Notes: generated by a model from the sequence alone, not told the origin. 64,000 bases of DNA from Arenimonas sp049195245 (GCF_049195245.1 NZ_JBMIRR010000027.1:620001-684000), one strand, 5' to 3'. Positions 51,491 through 60,403 are shown, numbered from the stretch's first letter. Made by a program: numbers and translations.

Positions 51491-52579
51491 ATGGCCAGCA
51501 AGATCCGACTCGAAGGCGAAGCGCTGGCAAGCTTCCAGGCCGAACTTGACCAGGTGCGCCGCGACGCCTTTGCCCAGGTCGGTGCCGACGATGCCCGCCA
51601 CATCCGCCGCGTGCGCGGCTTCGTGCAGGGCTCGGCCATCACCGGCCGCGGGCTGCTGATGTTCGGCTTCGGGCCGGTGAGCTGGGTGCTGGGCGTGCTC
51701 AGCCTGGCGCTGGCGAAAATCGTCGAGAACATGGAGATCGGCCACAACGTTATGCACGGCCAGTACGACTTCATGAACGACCCCTCGTTCAATTCGCAAA
51801 CCTACGAGTGGGACATCGTCTGCGATGGCGACCACTGGCGGAATTCGCACAACGTCGAGCACCACGACCACACCAACATCATCGGCAAGGACCACGATTT
51901 CGGCTACGGCATGCTGCGCCTGAGTGACCAGCAGCGCTGGTCGCGGGCCACCTTGCTGCAGCCGCTCTGGTACTTCCTGCTGGCGATCAACTTCCAGTGG
52001 GGCGTGGCGGTGCATGACATCAAGATCGGCCGCTTCGTGAAGGGGCGGATGGCGCGCGCCGAGTTCCGCGAGCGCATGCGTCCGTTCCTGCGCAAGGCGG
52101 GGCGGCAGCTGTTCAAGGACTACGTGCTGTTCCCGGCGCTGGCCTTCTGGCAGTGGCCGCGGGTGCTGCTGGGCAACCTGGCGGCCAACCTGATCCGCAA
52201 CCTGTGGACCAACGCCATCATTTTCTGCGGCCACTTCACCGAGCAGGTGCAGACCTACACGCCGCGCGAAGTGCAGGGCGAGACCCGCGGGCAGTGGTAC
52301 CTGCGCCAGATCCAGGGCTCGGGCAACCTCGAGGGTGGCCGCTGGTTCCACCTGCTCACCGGCAACCTGAGCCACCAGATCGAGCACCACCTGTTCCCGG
52401 ACCTGCCCTCGACCCGGTACCAGGCGATTGCGCCGCGGGTGCGCGAAATCTGTGCGCGCCATGGCATCCACTACAACACCGGCGGCTTCTGGCGGCAGTA
52501 TTCGGGCGTGCTGGCGCGCATCTTCCGCTACGCACTGCCGCCCCGGGCGTCGCTGGCCGCTGCGGCGCGCGGCGGCTGA
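51491..52579 (+). CDS. Membrane acyl desaturase (DesB-like)
   Basis: 362 residues. Histidine boxes: GHNVMHGQYD (85-89), SHNVEHHDH (120-127) and HQIEHHLFPDLPSTRY near 300, the third box being of HxxHH form. Two hydrophobic hairpins lie between boxes. These di-iron enzymes introduce a double bond into membrane phospholipid or acyl-CoA chains, changing membrane fluidity. AGGGA precedes ATG 51491; ATG 51473 is an upstream alternative. Co-transcribed with the reductase. Confidence 0.9.
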   Translation: MASKIRLEGEALASFQAELDQVRRDAFAQVGADDARHIRRVRGFVQGSAITGRGLLMFGFGPVSWVLGVLSLALAKIVENMEIGHNVMHGQYDFMNDPSFNSQTYEWDIVCDGDHWRNSHNVEHHDHTNIIGKDHDFGYGMLRLSDQQRWSRATLLQPLWYFLLAINFQWGVAVHDIKIGRFVKGRMARAEFRERMRPFLRKAGRQLFKDYVLFPALAFWQWPRVLLGNLAANLIRNLWTNAIIFCGHFTEQVQTYTPREVQGETRGQWYLRQIQGSGNLEGGRWFHLLTGNLSHQIEHHLFPDLPSTRYQAIAPRVREICARHGIHYNTGGFWRQYSGVLARIFRYALPPRASLAAAARGG

Positions 52580-52693
52580 TCGCCCCCGCGCGCGCGGGAC
52601 AAGGGGTTCAGGTTCGATTTGGGACTTGCAGGCCAGAGTCGGGGTCCCGGCCGGCGTGTTCCCCCAGCACGCCGGCCCCGTTACGGAGTTGCC

Positions 52694-53827
52694 ATGCCCC
52701 CGGCCGTGCACAGCTTCGGCATCGAGGAAGAGTTTTTCCTGGTCCATCCCCGCAGCCGCCAGCTGGTGCGGCGCGTGCCCACCGGCCTGCTGCGCGAGTG
52801 CCAGCGCCGGGCGGGCAGGGTCGTGTGCGCCGAGCTGCTGCAGTCGCAGCTAGAGGTGGCCTCGCCGGTGTTCGAGACCAGTGCGCAGGCGCGCGAGCAG
52901 CTGCCGGCCCTTCGCCGCGCCGTGGCCGGCGTGGCCGAATCGATGGACTATCGCCTGGTGGCGGCGGGTACCCACCCGTTGGCGCGCTGGCAGGGCCAAA
53001 AGGCGACGCGCCAGGCTCGCTATGCGCAGCTGATGGAGGATTTCCAGATCGTTGGCCGGCGCAACGTCTTGTGCGCGCTGCACGTGCACTGCGCCGTGCC
53101 GGCCGGCGTGGACCGGGTGCAGCTGATGAACCGGCTGATGCCGTGGCTGCCGGTGATGCTGGCCCTGTCCACCTCCTCGCCGTTCTGGGAGCGGCATCCC
53201 ACGGGGCTGATGAGCTACCGGCAGGCCGCGTACGACGAGTGGCCACGTACCGGCATCCCGGATCATTTCCAGGACCAGGACGAGTACGACCGGTTCGCGG
53301 CCCTGATGGCGGGGCAGGGCGCCATTCCCGATGCGAGCTTCCTGTGGTGGGCGATCCGGCCATCGCTGGCCCATCCGACGCTGGAGCTGCGCATCTGCGA
53401 CAGCTGCACCCGTGTGGAAGACACTCTGGCGCTGGCGGCGCTGTTCCGCTGCCTGGTGCATGCGCACCTGGCCAACCCGGAACTCGGCGCCGCGCGCAGC
53501 GCGATGAGCCGCCGCGTGATCGACGAAAACCGATGGCGCGCCAAGCGCTGGGGCACCGCCGCGACCTGGGTCGACGAGCAGGCGGACGCTCCGGTCGCGT
53601 TTGGTTCGCGGCTGGACGCGATGCTGGCGATGCTCGGCGAGTCCGCGTCGCGGCTGGACTGCGAGCCGGAGCTGGCCCGCGTGCGCGCCATCGCCACGCA
53701 CGGCACCAGTGCCCACCGGCAGCTCGAGGTCTACGGCCTGCGCTGCGAGGCCGGCGACAGCCGTGCGGCGGCGCTGCGCGCCGTGGTGGACTGGCTGATT
53801 GCGACCACGCTGGCGCCGGCGCCATGA
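52694..53827 (+). CDS. YbdK-type carboxylate-amine ligase (glutamate-cysteine ligase family 2)
   Basis: 377 residues. FGIEEEFFLVHPRSRQLV (ATP/Mg site), LHVHCAVPAGVDRVQLMNRL, LSTSSPFWERHPTGLMSYR and PTLELRICDSCTRVEDTLAL are GCS2-family blocks. The family joins the gamma- or alpha-carboxylate of an amino acid to an amine with ATP; weak glutamate-cysteine ligase activity is known for YbdK. Its stop overlaps the start of a gamma-glutamyl hydrolase-like gene (ATGA), so both are made together. Confidence 0.9.
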   Translation: MPPAVHSFGIEEEFFLVHPRSRQLVRRVPTGLLRECQRRAGRVVCAELLQSQLEVASPVFETSAQAREQLPALRRAVAGVAESMDYRLVAAGTHPLARWQGQKATRQARYAQLMEDFQIVGRRNVLCALHVHCAVPAGVDRVQLMNRLMPWLPVMLALSTSSPFWERHPTGLMSYRQAAYDEWPRTGIPDHFQDQDEYDRFAALMAGQGAIPDASFLWWAIRPSLAHPTLELRICDSCTRVEDTLALAALFRCLVHAHLANPELGAARSAMSRRVIDENRWRAKRWGTAATWVDEQADAPVAFGSRLDAMLAMLGESASRLDCEPELARVRAIATHGTSAHRQLEVYGLRCEAGDSRAAALRAVVDWLIATTLAPAP

Positions 53828-54618
53828 GTCCGGATCCGCATCGCAAGCTGCTGATCGGCCTGAGTCCGCGCCTGCTGCGCGAGGTGCCGGTCGAGCTCGG
53901 CTTCCGCGGCAAGACCCTGCAGTTCCTGGAGCAGTCGGTGCCGCACTGGGTGATGTCGATGGGCGTGATGATCGTCCTGGTGCCGACCGTGGAGCCGGGA
54001 CGCGCCTGGCATCCGGCCACGGTTTCGGCGGATGACTATGCCCAAGCCCTGGATGGCCTGATCCTGCAGGGTGGCGCCGACATCGACCCCGCCTTCTACG
54101 GCGAGCCGATCACTCACGCCCGCGGCCGCATCGATGCCGAGCGCGACCGTTTCGAGATGGCCCTGCTGCGCGCGTTCGCCGCGGCCGGGAAGCCGGTGTT
54201 CGGCATCTGCCGGGGCATGCAGCTGATCAACGTGGCTTGCGGCGGCAGCCTGTTCCAGGACCTGCACGAGGATGCCGTGACCCGGGACGCCCACCATGTC
54301 GTGGACCTTTACGACGAACACCTGCACGAGATCCGCATCGTGCCCGGAGGCTGGCTGTCCCGCGTGTATGGCGAGGACGTGCGTGGCCAGGTCAATTCCA
54401 TCCACCACCAGGGCGTTCGCCGGCTGGGCGAAGGGCTGGTGGTCGAAGCCTGGTCCGACGACGGCGTGGTGGAAGCGCTGCGGCACGAAGGCGACGGCTT
54501 CATCGTCGGCGTGCAATGGCACCCGGAATTCCACGACCAGCGCTACCCGGGTCTGCTGCCGGCGGACCCGCTGATGCACGCCTTCTTCGCGGCGGCACGC
54601 GCGCGCCGCGACCGCTGA
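53824..54618 (+). CDS. Class I glutamine amidotransferase-like gamma-glutamyl hydrolase (peptidase C26, PuuD-like)
   Basis: 264 residues. Nucleophile elbow PVFGICRGMQLINVA with Cys, and catalytic VQWHPEF (His/Glu). LDGLILQGGADIDPAFYGE is the C26 opening. These enzymes cleave gamma-glutamyl amides such as gamma-glutamyl-GABA. Overlap with the ligase gene implies a make-and-break pair acting on the same gamma-glutamyl compound, or a ligase fed by the ammonia or amine released. Substrate unknown. Confidence 0.9.
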   Translation: MSPDPHRKLLIGLSPRLLREVPVELGFRGKTLQFLEQSVPHWVMSMGVMIVLVPTVEPGRAWHPATVSADDYAQALDGLILQGGADIDPAFYGEPITHARGRIDAERDRFEMALLRAFAAAGKPVFGICRGMQLINVACGGSLFQDLHEDAVTRDAHHVVDLYDEHLHEIRIVPGGWLSRVYGEDVRGQVNSIHHQGVRRLGEGLVVEAWSDDGVVEALRHEGDGFIVGVQWHPEFHDQRYPGLLPADPLMHAFFAAARARRDR

Positions 54619-54619
54619 C

Positions 54620-54958
54620 TCAGCCCAGGCGCATGGGGATGCGGCGGCCAGCGGTCAGCTTGCGGTAGCTCTTGCGCTCGTCGCGGCAGTAGGCGCCGCC
54701 CATGGCGAACTTGCGGCAGATGCTGGGTCGCGTGTCGTAGATGCCGCAGCGCATCTGCACGCGGTCCAGTGCGGCGCACCAGCCGTCCTCGGAGCGGCGC
54801 ATCACGTCCAGGCCGCGGTGGTCCACGTCCACGAGGTGGGCCGGCTGCACCTCGTCGGGCATCAGCACCACGGTGAGGCGGCAGCAGACGGCCTCGCAGC
54901 GCTGGCAGGAAACGGCGGCGTCGACCAGCTGGTCGTCGTCGCGGAACACGATGCTCAT
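54620..54958 (-). CDS. YkgJ-family cysteine cluster protein
   Basis: 112 residues with the cluster CQRCEAVCC (about 18-26), CAALDR and QMRCGIYDTRPSICRKFAMGGAYC. The Cys set binds zinc or an iron-sulfur cluster. YkgJ proteins are of unknown role; some are linked to flagellar or protein-modification genes. Its stop abuts that of the convergent hydrolase. Confidence 0.9.
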   Translation of the reverse strand: MSIVFRDDDQLVDAAVSCQRCEAVCCRLTVVLMPDEVQPAHLVDVDHRGLDVMRRSEDGWCAALDRVQMRCGIYDTRPSICRKFAMGGAYCRDERKSYRKLTAGRRIPMRLG

Positions 54959-55104
54959 GGCGGTCGCTTGCTTGGGGCGAGGGTCCCGGCGGGGACAGTC
55001 GCGAGAAAGGGAGGCGAAGCGGAGGCCCGGCAGGCGGGACGGCGGGACGCGCAGTCAGGAAAGCTGGCGGTCGCAGTCTACACCGGGCGGGGCAGGGCAT
55101 GGTC

Positions 55105-55110
55105 CATAAT
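55105..55110 (+). promoter_or_regulatory. Candidate -10 before the RIO kinase gene
   Basis: CATAAT followed by GCCCCAC, 29 bases before ATG 55140. Confidence 0.42.
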
Positions 55111-55139
55111 GCCCCACCTCCGTTAATGCACCTGAACCG

Positions 55140-55997
55140 ATGAAGATTCCCAAGGGCCTGCAGCCGCTGGTCGACGACGGCGTGATCGACGCCGTGCTGC
55201 GTCCGCTCAAAAGCGGCAAGGAAGCCTCGGTGTACGTGGTGCGCGCCGGCGAGGAGGTGATGTGCGCCAAGGTCTACAAGGACATGGGGCAGCGCAGCTT
55301 CCAGGCCCGGGTGCAATACCAGGAGGGCCGCAAGGTGCGCGGCAGCCGCCAGCAGCGCGCGATGGGCAAGGCCACCAAGTTCGGCAAGCGCGAGCTGGAG
55401 ACGGCGTGGAAGAACACCGAAGTGGATGCGCTGTACCAGCTGGCCGACGCCGGGGTGTGCGTTCCGCGTCCGCATGGTTACCACCACGGCGTGCTGCTGA
55501 TGTCGCTGGTGACCGATGCCGAGGGCCACAGCGCGCGGCGGCTGGGCGAAGTCGAGCTGGAGCCGGACCAGGCGCGCGATTTCCACCAGCGCCTGGTGCG
55601 CGACGTGGTGCGCATGCTGTGCCTGGGCCTGATCCACGGCGACCTGTCGGAATACAACGTGCTGGTGTCGCCCGACGGCCCCGTCATCATCGACTTCCCG
55701 CAGGTGGTCAGCGCCGCCGGCAACAACGCCGCGCGAACGATGCTGCTGCGCGACGTGCACAACTTGCGCGACAGCCTGGGCCGGTTCGCGCCCGAATTGG
55801 CGCAGACGCACTTCGGCGAAGAAATGTGGGCGCTGTACGAGCGCGGCGATCTGCGGCCCGACACGCCGCTGACCGGCCAGTTCCGGTTCGACGACTCGCG
55901 CGCCGATGTCGGTGCGGTGCTGATGTCCATCGAGGACGCGCGCCAGGAAGCGATCATCCGCCAGCAGGGACGCGAGGCCGCGGCCGAGCAGGATTGA
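55140..55997 (+). CDS. RIO1-like atypical kinase (PA4780 family)
   Basis: 285 residues. PLKSGKEASVYVVRAGEEVMCAKVYKD supplies the ATP loop and Lys; LIHGDLSEYNVLVSPDGPVIIDFPQVV supplies the catalytic Asp/Asn and the metal-binding Asp (DFP). The C-terminus is charged and helical. Bacterial RIO proteins are active kinases or ATPases of unclear target, distinct from the eukaryal ribosome-biogenesis enzymes. Monocistronic. Confidence 0.9.
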   Translation: MKIPKGLQPLVDDGVIDAVLRPLKSGKEASVYVVRAGEEVMCAKVYKDMGQRSFQARVQYQEGRKVRGSRQQRAMGKATKFGKRELETAWKNTEVDALYQLADAGVCVPRPHGYHHGVLLMSLVTDAEGHSARRLGEVELEPDQARDFHQRLVRDVVRMLCLGLIHGDLSEYNVLVSPDGPVIIDFPQVVSAAGNNAARTMLLRDVHNLRDSLGRFAPELAQTHFGEEMWALYERGDLRPDTPLTGQFRFDDSRADVGAVLMSIEDARQEAIIRQQGREAAAEQD

Positions 55998-56106
55998 GCG
56001 GCGTCGCGCGGGTGTACCCGCCGGACACGGCGGGCGCTATGCTTGCGCGCATGGCGACGCCCCATCCGATGCAGGAGTCCCGCGGCATGCGCGCAAGGAT
56101 CAAACC

Positions 56107-56226
56107 GTGAAGCGCCGCCTGCTGCTGGCGGCCGTCATCATTGCGGCCTGGCTGGCCTTCATGGCCTACCAGCGCCACCAGATCGACGCCCTGACCACGG
56201 AGTCCAGCGTCGACGCGAGGCCATGA
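56107..56226 (+). CDS. 39-residue single-span membrane peptide
   Basis: Starts MKRRLLLAAVIIAAWLAF (GTG start) and continues through MAYQRHQID to end VDARP. A basic N-terminus, one helix of about 15 residues and a polar tail are visible. AAGGA lies seven bases before the GTG. Its stop TGA overlaps the ATG of the HD gene (ATGA at 56223-56226), a strong sign that it is translated. It is too short for routine annotation. Function unknown. Confidence 0.62.
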   Translation: MKRRLLLAAVIIAAWLAFMAYQRHQIDALTTESSVDARP

Positions 56227-56828
56227 GCCCGCCTCCGCCGCTGCCGGCAGACCAGCAGCGGGCGCTCGAGCAGGCGTATGCAACGCCGCCGCGCGCCTAC
56301 CACCACTTCGGCCACGTCCAGGAGGTGCTGGCGCGGTTCGATGAGGTGGCCGCCGGCCCCGGCTGGCACCAGCCCGACGAAGTGCGCTGGGCCATCCTCT
56401 ACCACGACGCCATCTACGAGGCCGGGCGCCGCGACAACGAAGCGCGCTCGGCCGACCTGGCGCTGGAGCACCTGCGCCGCTGGCCACCGCCGCAGGCGCT
56501 GGATGGCGAGCGGGTCGCGGCGCTGATCCGCCTGACCGCCGCGCATGGGCGTCTGGGGCCGGAGGACGTCGACCGCGAGGCTGCGCTCTTCCTGGACTGC
56601 GACATGGCGATCCTGGGCGCGTCTGCGGAGGCCTTCGCCGCCTACGACCGTGCCATCGCCTCGGAGTACCGCGGCAAGGTGCCGGGCTTCGTGTTCAGGC
56701 TCAATCGACGCCGTTTCCTCAAGGCGCTGCTGGCCAAGCCACGGATTTACCTGAGCGACTTCTTCCACGAGCGTCTTGACGCCGCTGCCCGCAACAACCT
56801 GCGCCGCGCCATCAACCACAAGCAGTAG
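56223..56828 (+). CDS. HD-domain metal-dependent hydrolase-like protein
   Basis: 201 residues. YHHFGHVQEVLARFD gives the first His, WAILYHDAIYEAGRRDNEARSADLA the HD pair, and ALFLDCDMAILGAS the distal Asp. This matches the group of predicted HD phosphohydrolases acting on small phosphorylated or nucleotide-like substrates. It is translationally coupled to the 39-residue peptide. Confidence 0.82.
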   Translation: MSPPPPLPADQQRALEQAYATPPRAYHHFGHVQEVLARFDEVAAGPGWHQPDEVRWAILYHDAIYEAGRRDNEARSADLALEHLRRWPPPQALDGERVAALIRLTAAHGRLGPEDVDREAALFLDCDMAILGASAEAFAAYDRAIASEYRGKVPGFVFRLNRRRFLKALLAKPRIYLSDFFHERLDAAARNNLRRAINHKQ

Positions 56829-56924
56829 GGTGGCCGGTGCCGGGCGGCGTCGACGTTTGCCCCGCTGGTGGCCGTGATTCCCGAACTGTGACCCACGTGG
56901 CTGGGCCGCGGTGGCTGCATGGTC

Positions 56925-56930
56925 TAGATT
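56925..56930 (+). promoter_or_regulatory. Candidate -10 before the response regulator gene
   Basis: TAGATT followed by GCCCGGG, 30 bases before ATG 56961. Confidence 0.4.
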
Positions 56931-56960
56931 GCCCGGGTCGGTTCGCACGAGGGGGAAGGC

Positions 56961-58154
56961 ATGGACGGTGGGGCACCGGCGCGTTCGCGCATCCTGGTGG
57001 TGGATGATTCCCGACTGATGCGCAAGGCTGCGCAGAAGATGCTCGGCGACGAGTTCGACCTGGCCACCGCCGAGGACGGCGAAGACGCCTGGGAGCAGAT
57101 CAAGGCCGACGACACCCTGCAGGTGGTGTTCACCGACCTGAACATGCCGCGCTGCACGGGCTACGAGCTGCTGGCGCGCATCCGCGGCTCGGACGATCCG
57201 GGCGTGCAGGCGCTGCCGGTGATCATCGTCACCGGCGCCGAGAACGACGAAGCGGCGCGCATGCAGGCCCTGGACATGGGCGCCACCGACTTCATCACCA
57301 AACCCTTCACCACCACCGACCTGGTGGCCCGCGCGCGCGCCCACGCCAACAACCGGCGCATCACCCGCCAGCTGCAGGCGCAGAGCACGCTCGATCCGCT
57401 CACCGGGCTGGCCAACAAGGCCGGGTTCCTGGACCGTTTGCAGCAGGACATTGCCTACGCGCGCCGGCACCAGCAGCCGATGAGCCTGGTGCGGCTGGAG
57501 ATCGAGGACTTCCGCCGCTTCTTCCTCTACCAGGGCCGCGACGTGGCCGAGCGCCTGGTGCAGCAGGTGGCGAAGTTGCTGCGAGCCCGCATCCGCAAGG
57601 AGGACACGGCGGCGCGCATCGGCCTGGGTGGTTTTGCGCTGTCGCTTCCGGGCGGTGAGCTCATCGGCATCGGCGGGATGCTGGAACGGCTTCGCTCCGA
57701 ACTGGCCGCCAACCTGCCGGTGGGCGAGGATGGCCAGGCGATTTCGGTGGTGCTGCAGTCCGCTGTGGTCAGCCCGGATACCGCCGATGCCACCGACGCC
57801 TCGGCGCTGATGGACCAGTGCACGGCGCAGCTGGCGTCGCCCCAGGCCGACACGCCGGCGTCCGTCGCCGCGACAGAGGCCGCCGCGTCGGCGTCCCCCG
57901 TCGAGGCGTCTGGGGCCGCGGCCCCGATGCCGCCTTCGACCGTGGAATCGACGGCGGCGGTCGCACCCGCGGCGTCGGCCGCCGCGACTGAAACGCTGCG
58001 CCTGGATCCCTTGATCGATGCGCTGGTGGCTGGCAATGCGCGCCCCGCGCAGGAGAAACTGCCTCAGATCATCGGCCGCCTGCTTCCGATCCTGCGCCTG
58101 CTGGGCCCGAACCAGCGTGCGCAGCTGATCCAGTTCCTGCAGCGACTGGGTTAA
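56961..58154 (+). CDS. Response regulator with a degenerate GGDEF domain
   Basis: 397 residues. Receiver domain (about 10-125): acidic pair in ILVVDDSRL, phospho-acceptor Asp in VVFTDLNMP, Thr in IIVTGAE, Lys in DFITKPF. It is followed by a GGDEF-like domain (LDPLTGLANKAGFL onwards) in which the active-site GG(D/E)EF reads GLGGF; cyclase activity is therefore unlikely. An Ala/Pro/Thr linker (about 290-345) leads to a C-terminal helical segment of about 50 residues (LDPLIDALVAG, LPILRLLGPNQRAQLIQFLQRL) of no known family. Probably a signalling adaptor. Confidence 0.87.
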   Translation: MDGGAPARSRILVVDDSRLMRKAAQKMLGDEFDLATAEDGEDAWEQIKADDTLQVVFTDLNMPRCTGYELLARIRGSDDPGVQALPVIIVTGAENDEAARMQALDMGATDFITKPFTTTDLVARARAHANNRRITRQLQAQSTLDPLTGLANKAGFLDRLQQDIAYARRHQQPMSLVRLEIEDFRRFFLYQGRDVAERLVQQVAKLLRARIRKEDTAARIGLGGFALSLPGGELIGIGGMLERLRSELAANLPVGEDGQAISVVLQSAVVSPDTADATDASALMDQCTAQLASPQADTPASVAATEAAASASPVEASGAAAPMPPSTVESTAAVAPAASAAATETLRLDPLIDALVAGNARPAQEKLPQIIGRLLPILRLLGPNQRAQLIQFLQRLG

Positions 58155-58993
58155 GCCTCGTCGGGCGCCATCAGCCGCGCGCCGCCCGAAACCCGGATCG
58201 AACTGCCCGCCGGAGGGTCAATTCGCGCGTGCAGCAGCGATCGGCGGCCCATGTCCTCGCCTTGCACCAGGTCGATGGCGCCCGCGTGCGGCCAGCCGAT
58301 GTCGCGCAGGTACCCTGCGAAGGCAGCGGCGGCTGCGCCGGTGGCCGGGTCTTCGTACACGCCGCCCGCGGCGAAGGCGTTGCGGCAGTGGAAGCGCTGG
58401 TCGCTCTCGGCGTGGACAAGGGCAATGGTCAGGCAGCCCGCATCCTTCATCAGACGGCGGCCAGCCTCGAAGTCGTAGCGCATCGCCGCCAGCGTGGCGC
58501 GGTCGCGCACCGCCAGCAGCAGGTGGTCGGCGCCGGCGTGCACGTGGGCCGGCGGCAAACGCGGATCCAGCTGCCCGGACTGCCAGCCGAACAGCGCCAG
58601 CACATCGGTCACGCGCGCCGGTGGCAAGCGCGCGCTGCGGGTGGGCGGGGACTGCAGCGCGGCCTGCATGCGCTCGCCGTCGCGATGCGCCTCGACGGTG
58701 ATGGCCTGCGCATTGAGCTGAAGCGCATGCACGCCTTCGCGCACCTCGCGCGCCAGCATCGCGCCCAGCGCGATCGTGGCGTGCCCGCAGAACGGCACTT
58801 CTACCGTCGGCGCAAAGTAGCGCACGCGCCAGCCGTCGCCCTCCGGCGCGGCGAAGGCGGTTTCCGAGAAGCCGAGCCCAGCGGCGATGTGCTGCATCTG
58901 CGCGGGTTCCGGCAACCGGTCCGACAGGTGGACCCCGGCGGGATTGCCGCCTGCGGGGCCATCGCAGAACGCAGCGACGCGATAAAGGGCCAT
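58151..58993 (-). CDS. PhzF-family isomerase-like protein
   Basis: 280 residues. MALYRVAAFCDGPAGGNPAGVHL, FSETAFAAPEGDG (catalytic Glu near residue 44), VRYFAPTVEVPFCGHATIALGAML and GGVYEDPATGAAAAAFAGYL are diagnostic. The family includes the phenazine isomerase and many unassigned epimerase-like enzymes; no phenazine genes are present. Start ATG 58993 follows CGGAG. Ends four bases inside the 3' end of the response regulator gene. Confidence 0.92.
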   Translation of the reverse strand: MALYRVAAFCDGPAGGNPAGVHLSDRLPEPAQMQHIAAGLGFSETAFAAPEGDGWRVRYFAPTVEVPFCGHATIALGAMLAREVREGVHALQLNAQAITVEAHRDGERMQAALQSPPTRSARLPPARVTDVLALFGWQSGQLDPRLPPAHVHAGADHLLLAVRDRATLAAMRYDFEAGRRLMKDAGCLTIALVHAESDQRFHCRNAFAAGGVYEDPATGAAAAAFAGYLRDIGWPHAGAIDLVQGEDMGRRSLLHARIDPPAGSSIRVSGGARLMAPDEA

Positions 58994-59053
58994 GGCTGAC
59001 TCCGGGCAGGACGATGCGATTATCATCGTGACAGACCCTTGCCAGGACCCGCC

Positions 59054-60394
59054 ATGCGCCTTTCCCTGATTGCCCCGCTGCTGTGTGCGTTGGCCGTTCC
59101 GGCCATGGCCTTCGACCAGGGGCGGGAAGTGCCCGGCGGCGACGCCGTGCTGGCGCCGAGGGAGCGTGTGGCGGTCGAGAACCGCATCCTGGCCGAGCGC
59201 TTCGAGACCCTGCTGCCCCGGCTGATGGCCGAGACGCGCATCGACCTGTGGCTGGTGCTGTCGCGCGAATACGCCGAGGACCCGGTGTATTTCACCCTGG
59301 TGCCCCAGCCCAGCCATGCCGCGCGCCGCACCACGCTGCTGGCCTTCCACCGCAAGGCCGACGGCAGCGTGGACCGGCTGGTTGTCAACCGCTATCCGCT
59401 GGGCGAGCCCTACACCTCGGTCTGGTCGGGCGGCGACCTGGACGCGCAGTGGAAAGCGCTGGGCAAGCTGATCGCCGACCGCGACCCGCAGCGCATCGGC
59501 ATCAACACTTCGCGCCAGTGGCCGGTGGCCGACGGCCTGAGCCACGCGCTGCACCAGCGCCTGGTCGAGGTGCTGCCCGAAGGTTATGCCTCGCGCCTGG
59601 TGTCGGCCGAGGACCTGGTGGTGCGCTGGATCGAAACCCGCAGCGCCACCGAAAAAGCGGTGTATCCCCAGGTGGTGGCGCTGGCCCGCGGCGTGATCAG
59701 CGAAGCCTTCTCCACCCGCGTGATCACGCCCGGCGTGACCACCACCGACGACGTGGCCTGGTACATCCGCCAGCGCTTCGAGTCGCTGGGCCTGCCGGCC
59801 TGGTTCCAGCCGGACGTGAACTTCCAGCGCCAGGGCCAGGCCTGCGAGCGCGACAGCGACTTCTGCGGCGCCGAAGGCGTGATCCTGCCAGGCGACGTGC
59901 TGCACACCGACGTCGGCTTCTGCTACCTCAAGCTGTGCACCGACACCCAGGAAATGGGCTACGTGCCGCGCCTGGGCGAAGACGATGTGCCGGCCGGCCT
60001 CAAGGCTGCGCTGGCCACCGGCAACCGCTGGCAGGATCTGCTGACCTCGCAGTTCCGCACCGGGCGCACCGGCAGCGAAGTACTGGCCGCCACCCGCACC
60101 GCGTCCGAAAAGGCCGGCATCGTGTCGCGCACCTACACGCATCCCTTGGGTTTCTTCGGCCACTCGGTCGGCCCCACCATCGGCATGTGGGACGACCAGA
60201 GCGGCAGGACCGACGGCGGCCAATGGCCGCTGCATCCGGACACCGCCTACGCCATCGAGGGCAATGCCAAGGCGCAGGTGCCGGAGTGGGGCGGGCAGTG
60301 GGTGCAGATCAAGCTCGAGCAGAGCGCGCTGTTCGACGGCCGCCGCGTGCAGTACCTGGCCGGACGCCAGACGCGCTGGCATGTGGTGCGCTGA
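59054..60394 (+). CDS. Secreted M24-family metallopeptidase (Xaa-Pro aminopeptidase-like)
   Basis: 446 residues. Signal peptide MRLSLIAPLLCALAVPAMA, creatinase-like N-domain, then the pita-bread catalytic domain: LPGDVLHTDVGFCYLKLCTD (metal-binding Asp), HPLGFFGHSVGPTIGMWDD (His) and YAIEGNAKAQVPEWGGQ (Glu). Spacing between ligands is close to the family but the second Asp is not clear. It probably removes N-terminal residues before Pro in the periplasm. Start ATG 59054; ATG 59039 gives a longer, weaker signal. Confidence 0.87.
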   Translation: MRLSLIAPLLCALAVPAMAFDQGREVPGGDAVLAPRERVAVENRILAERFETLLPRLMAETRIDLWLVLSREYAEDPVYFTLVPQPSHAARRTTLLAFHRKADGSVDRLVVNRYPLGEPYTSVWSGGDLDAQWKALGKLIADRDPQRIGINTSRQWPVADGLSHALHQRLVEVLPEGYASRLVSAEDLVVRWIETRSATEKAVYPQVVALARGVISEAFSTRVITPGVTTTDDVAWYIRQRFESLGLPAWFQPDVNFQRQGQACERDSDFCGAEGVILPGDVLHTDVGFCYLKLCTDTQEMGYVPRLGEDDVPAGLKAALATGNRWQDLLTSQFRTGRTGSEVLAATRTASEKAGIVSRTYTHPLGFFGHSVGPTIGMWDDQSGRTDGGQWPLHPDTAYAIEGNAKAQVPEWGGQWVQIKLEQSALFDGRRVQYLAGRQTRWHVVR

Positions 60395-60403
60395 GGCGCG
60401 ACC

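Noticed and set aside
56961..58154. Annotation as an active diguanylate cyclase (PleD-like)
   Set aside because: The catalytic GG(D/E)EF sequence is replaced by GLGGF, so activity should not be assumed.
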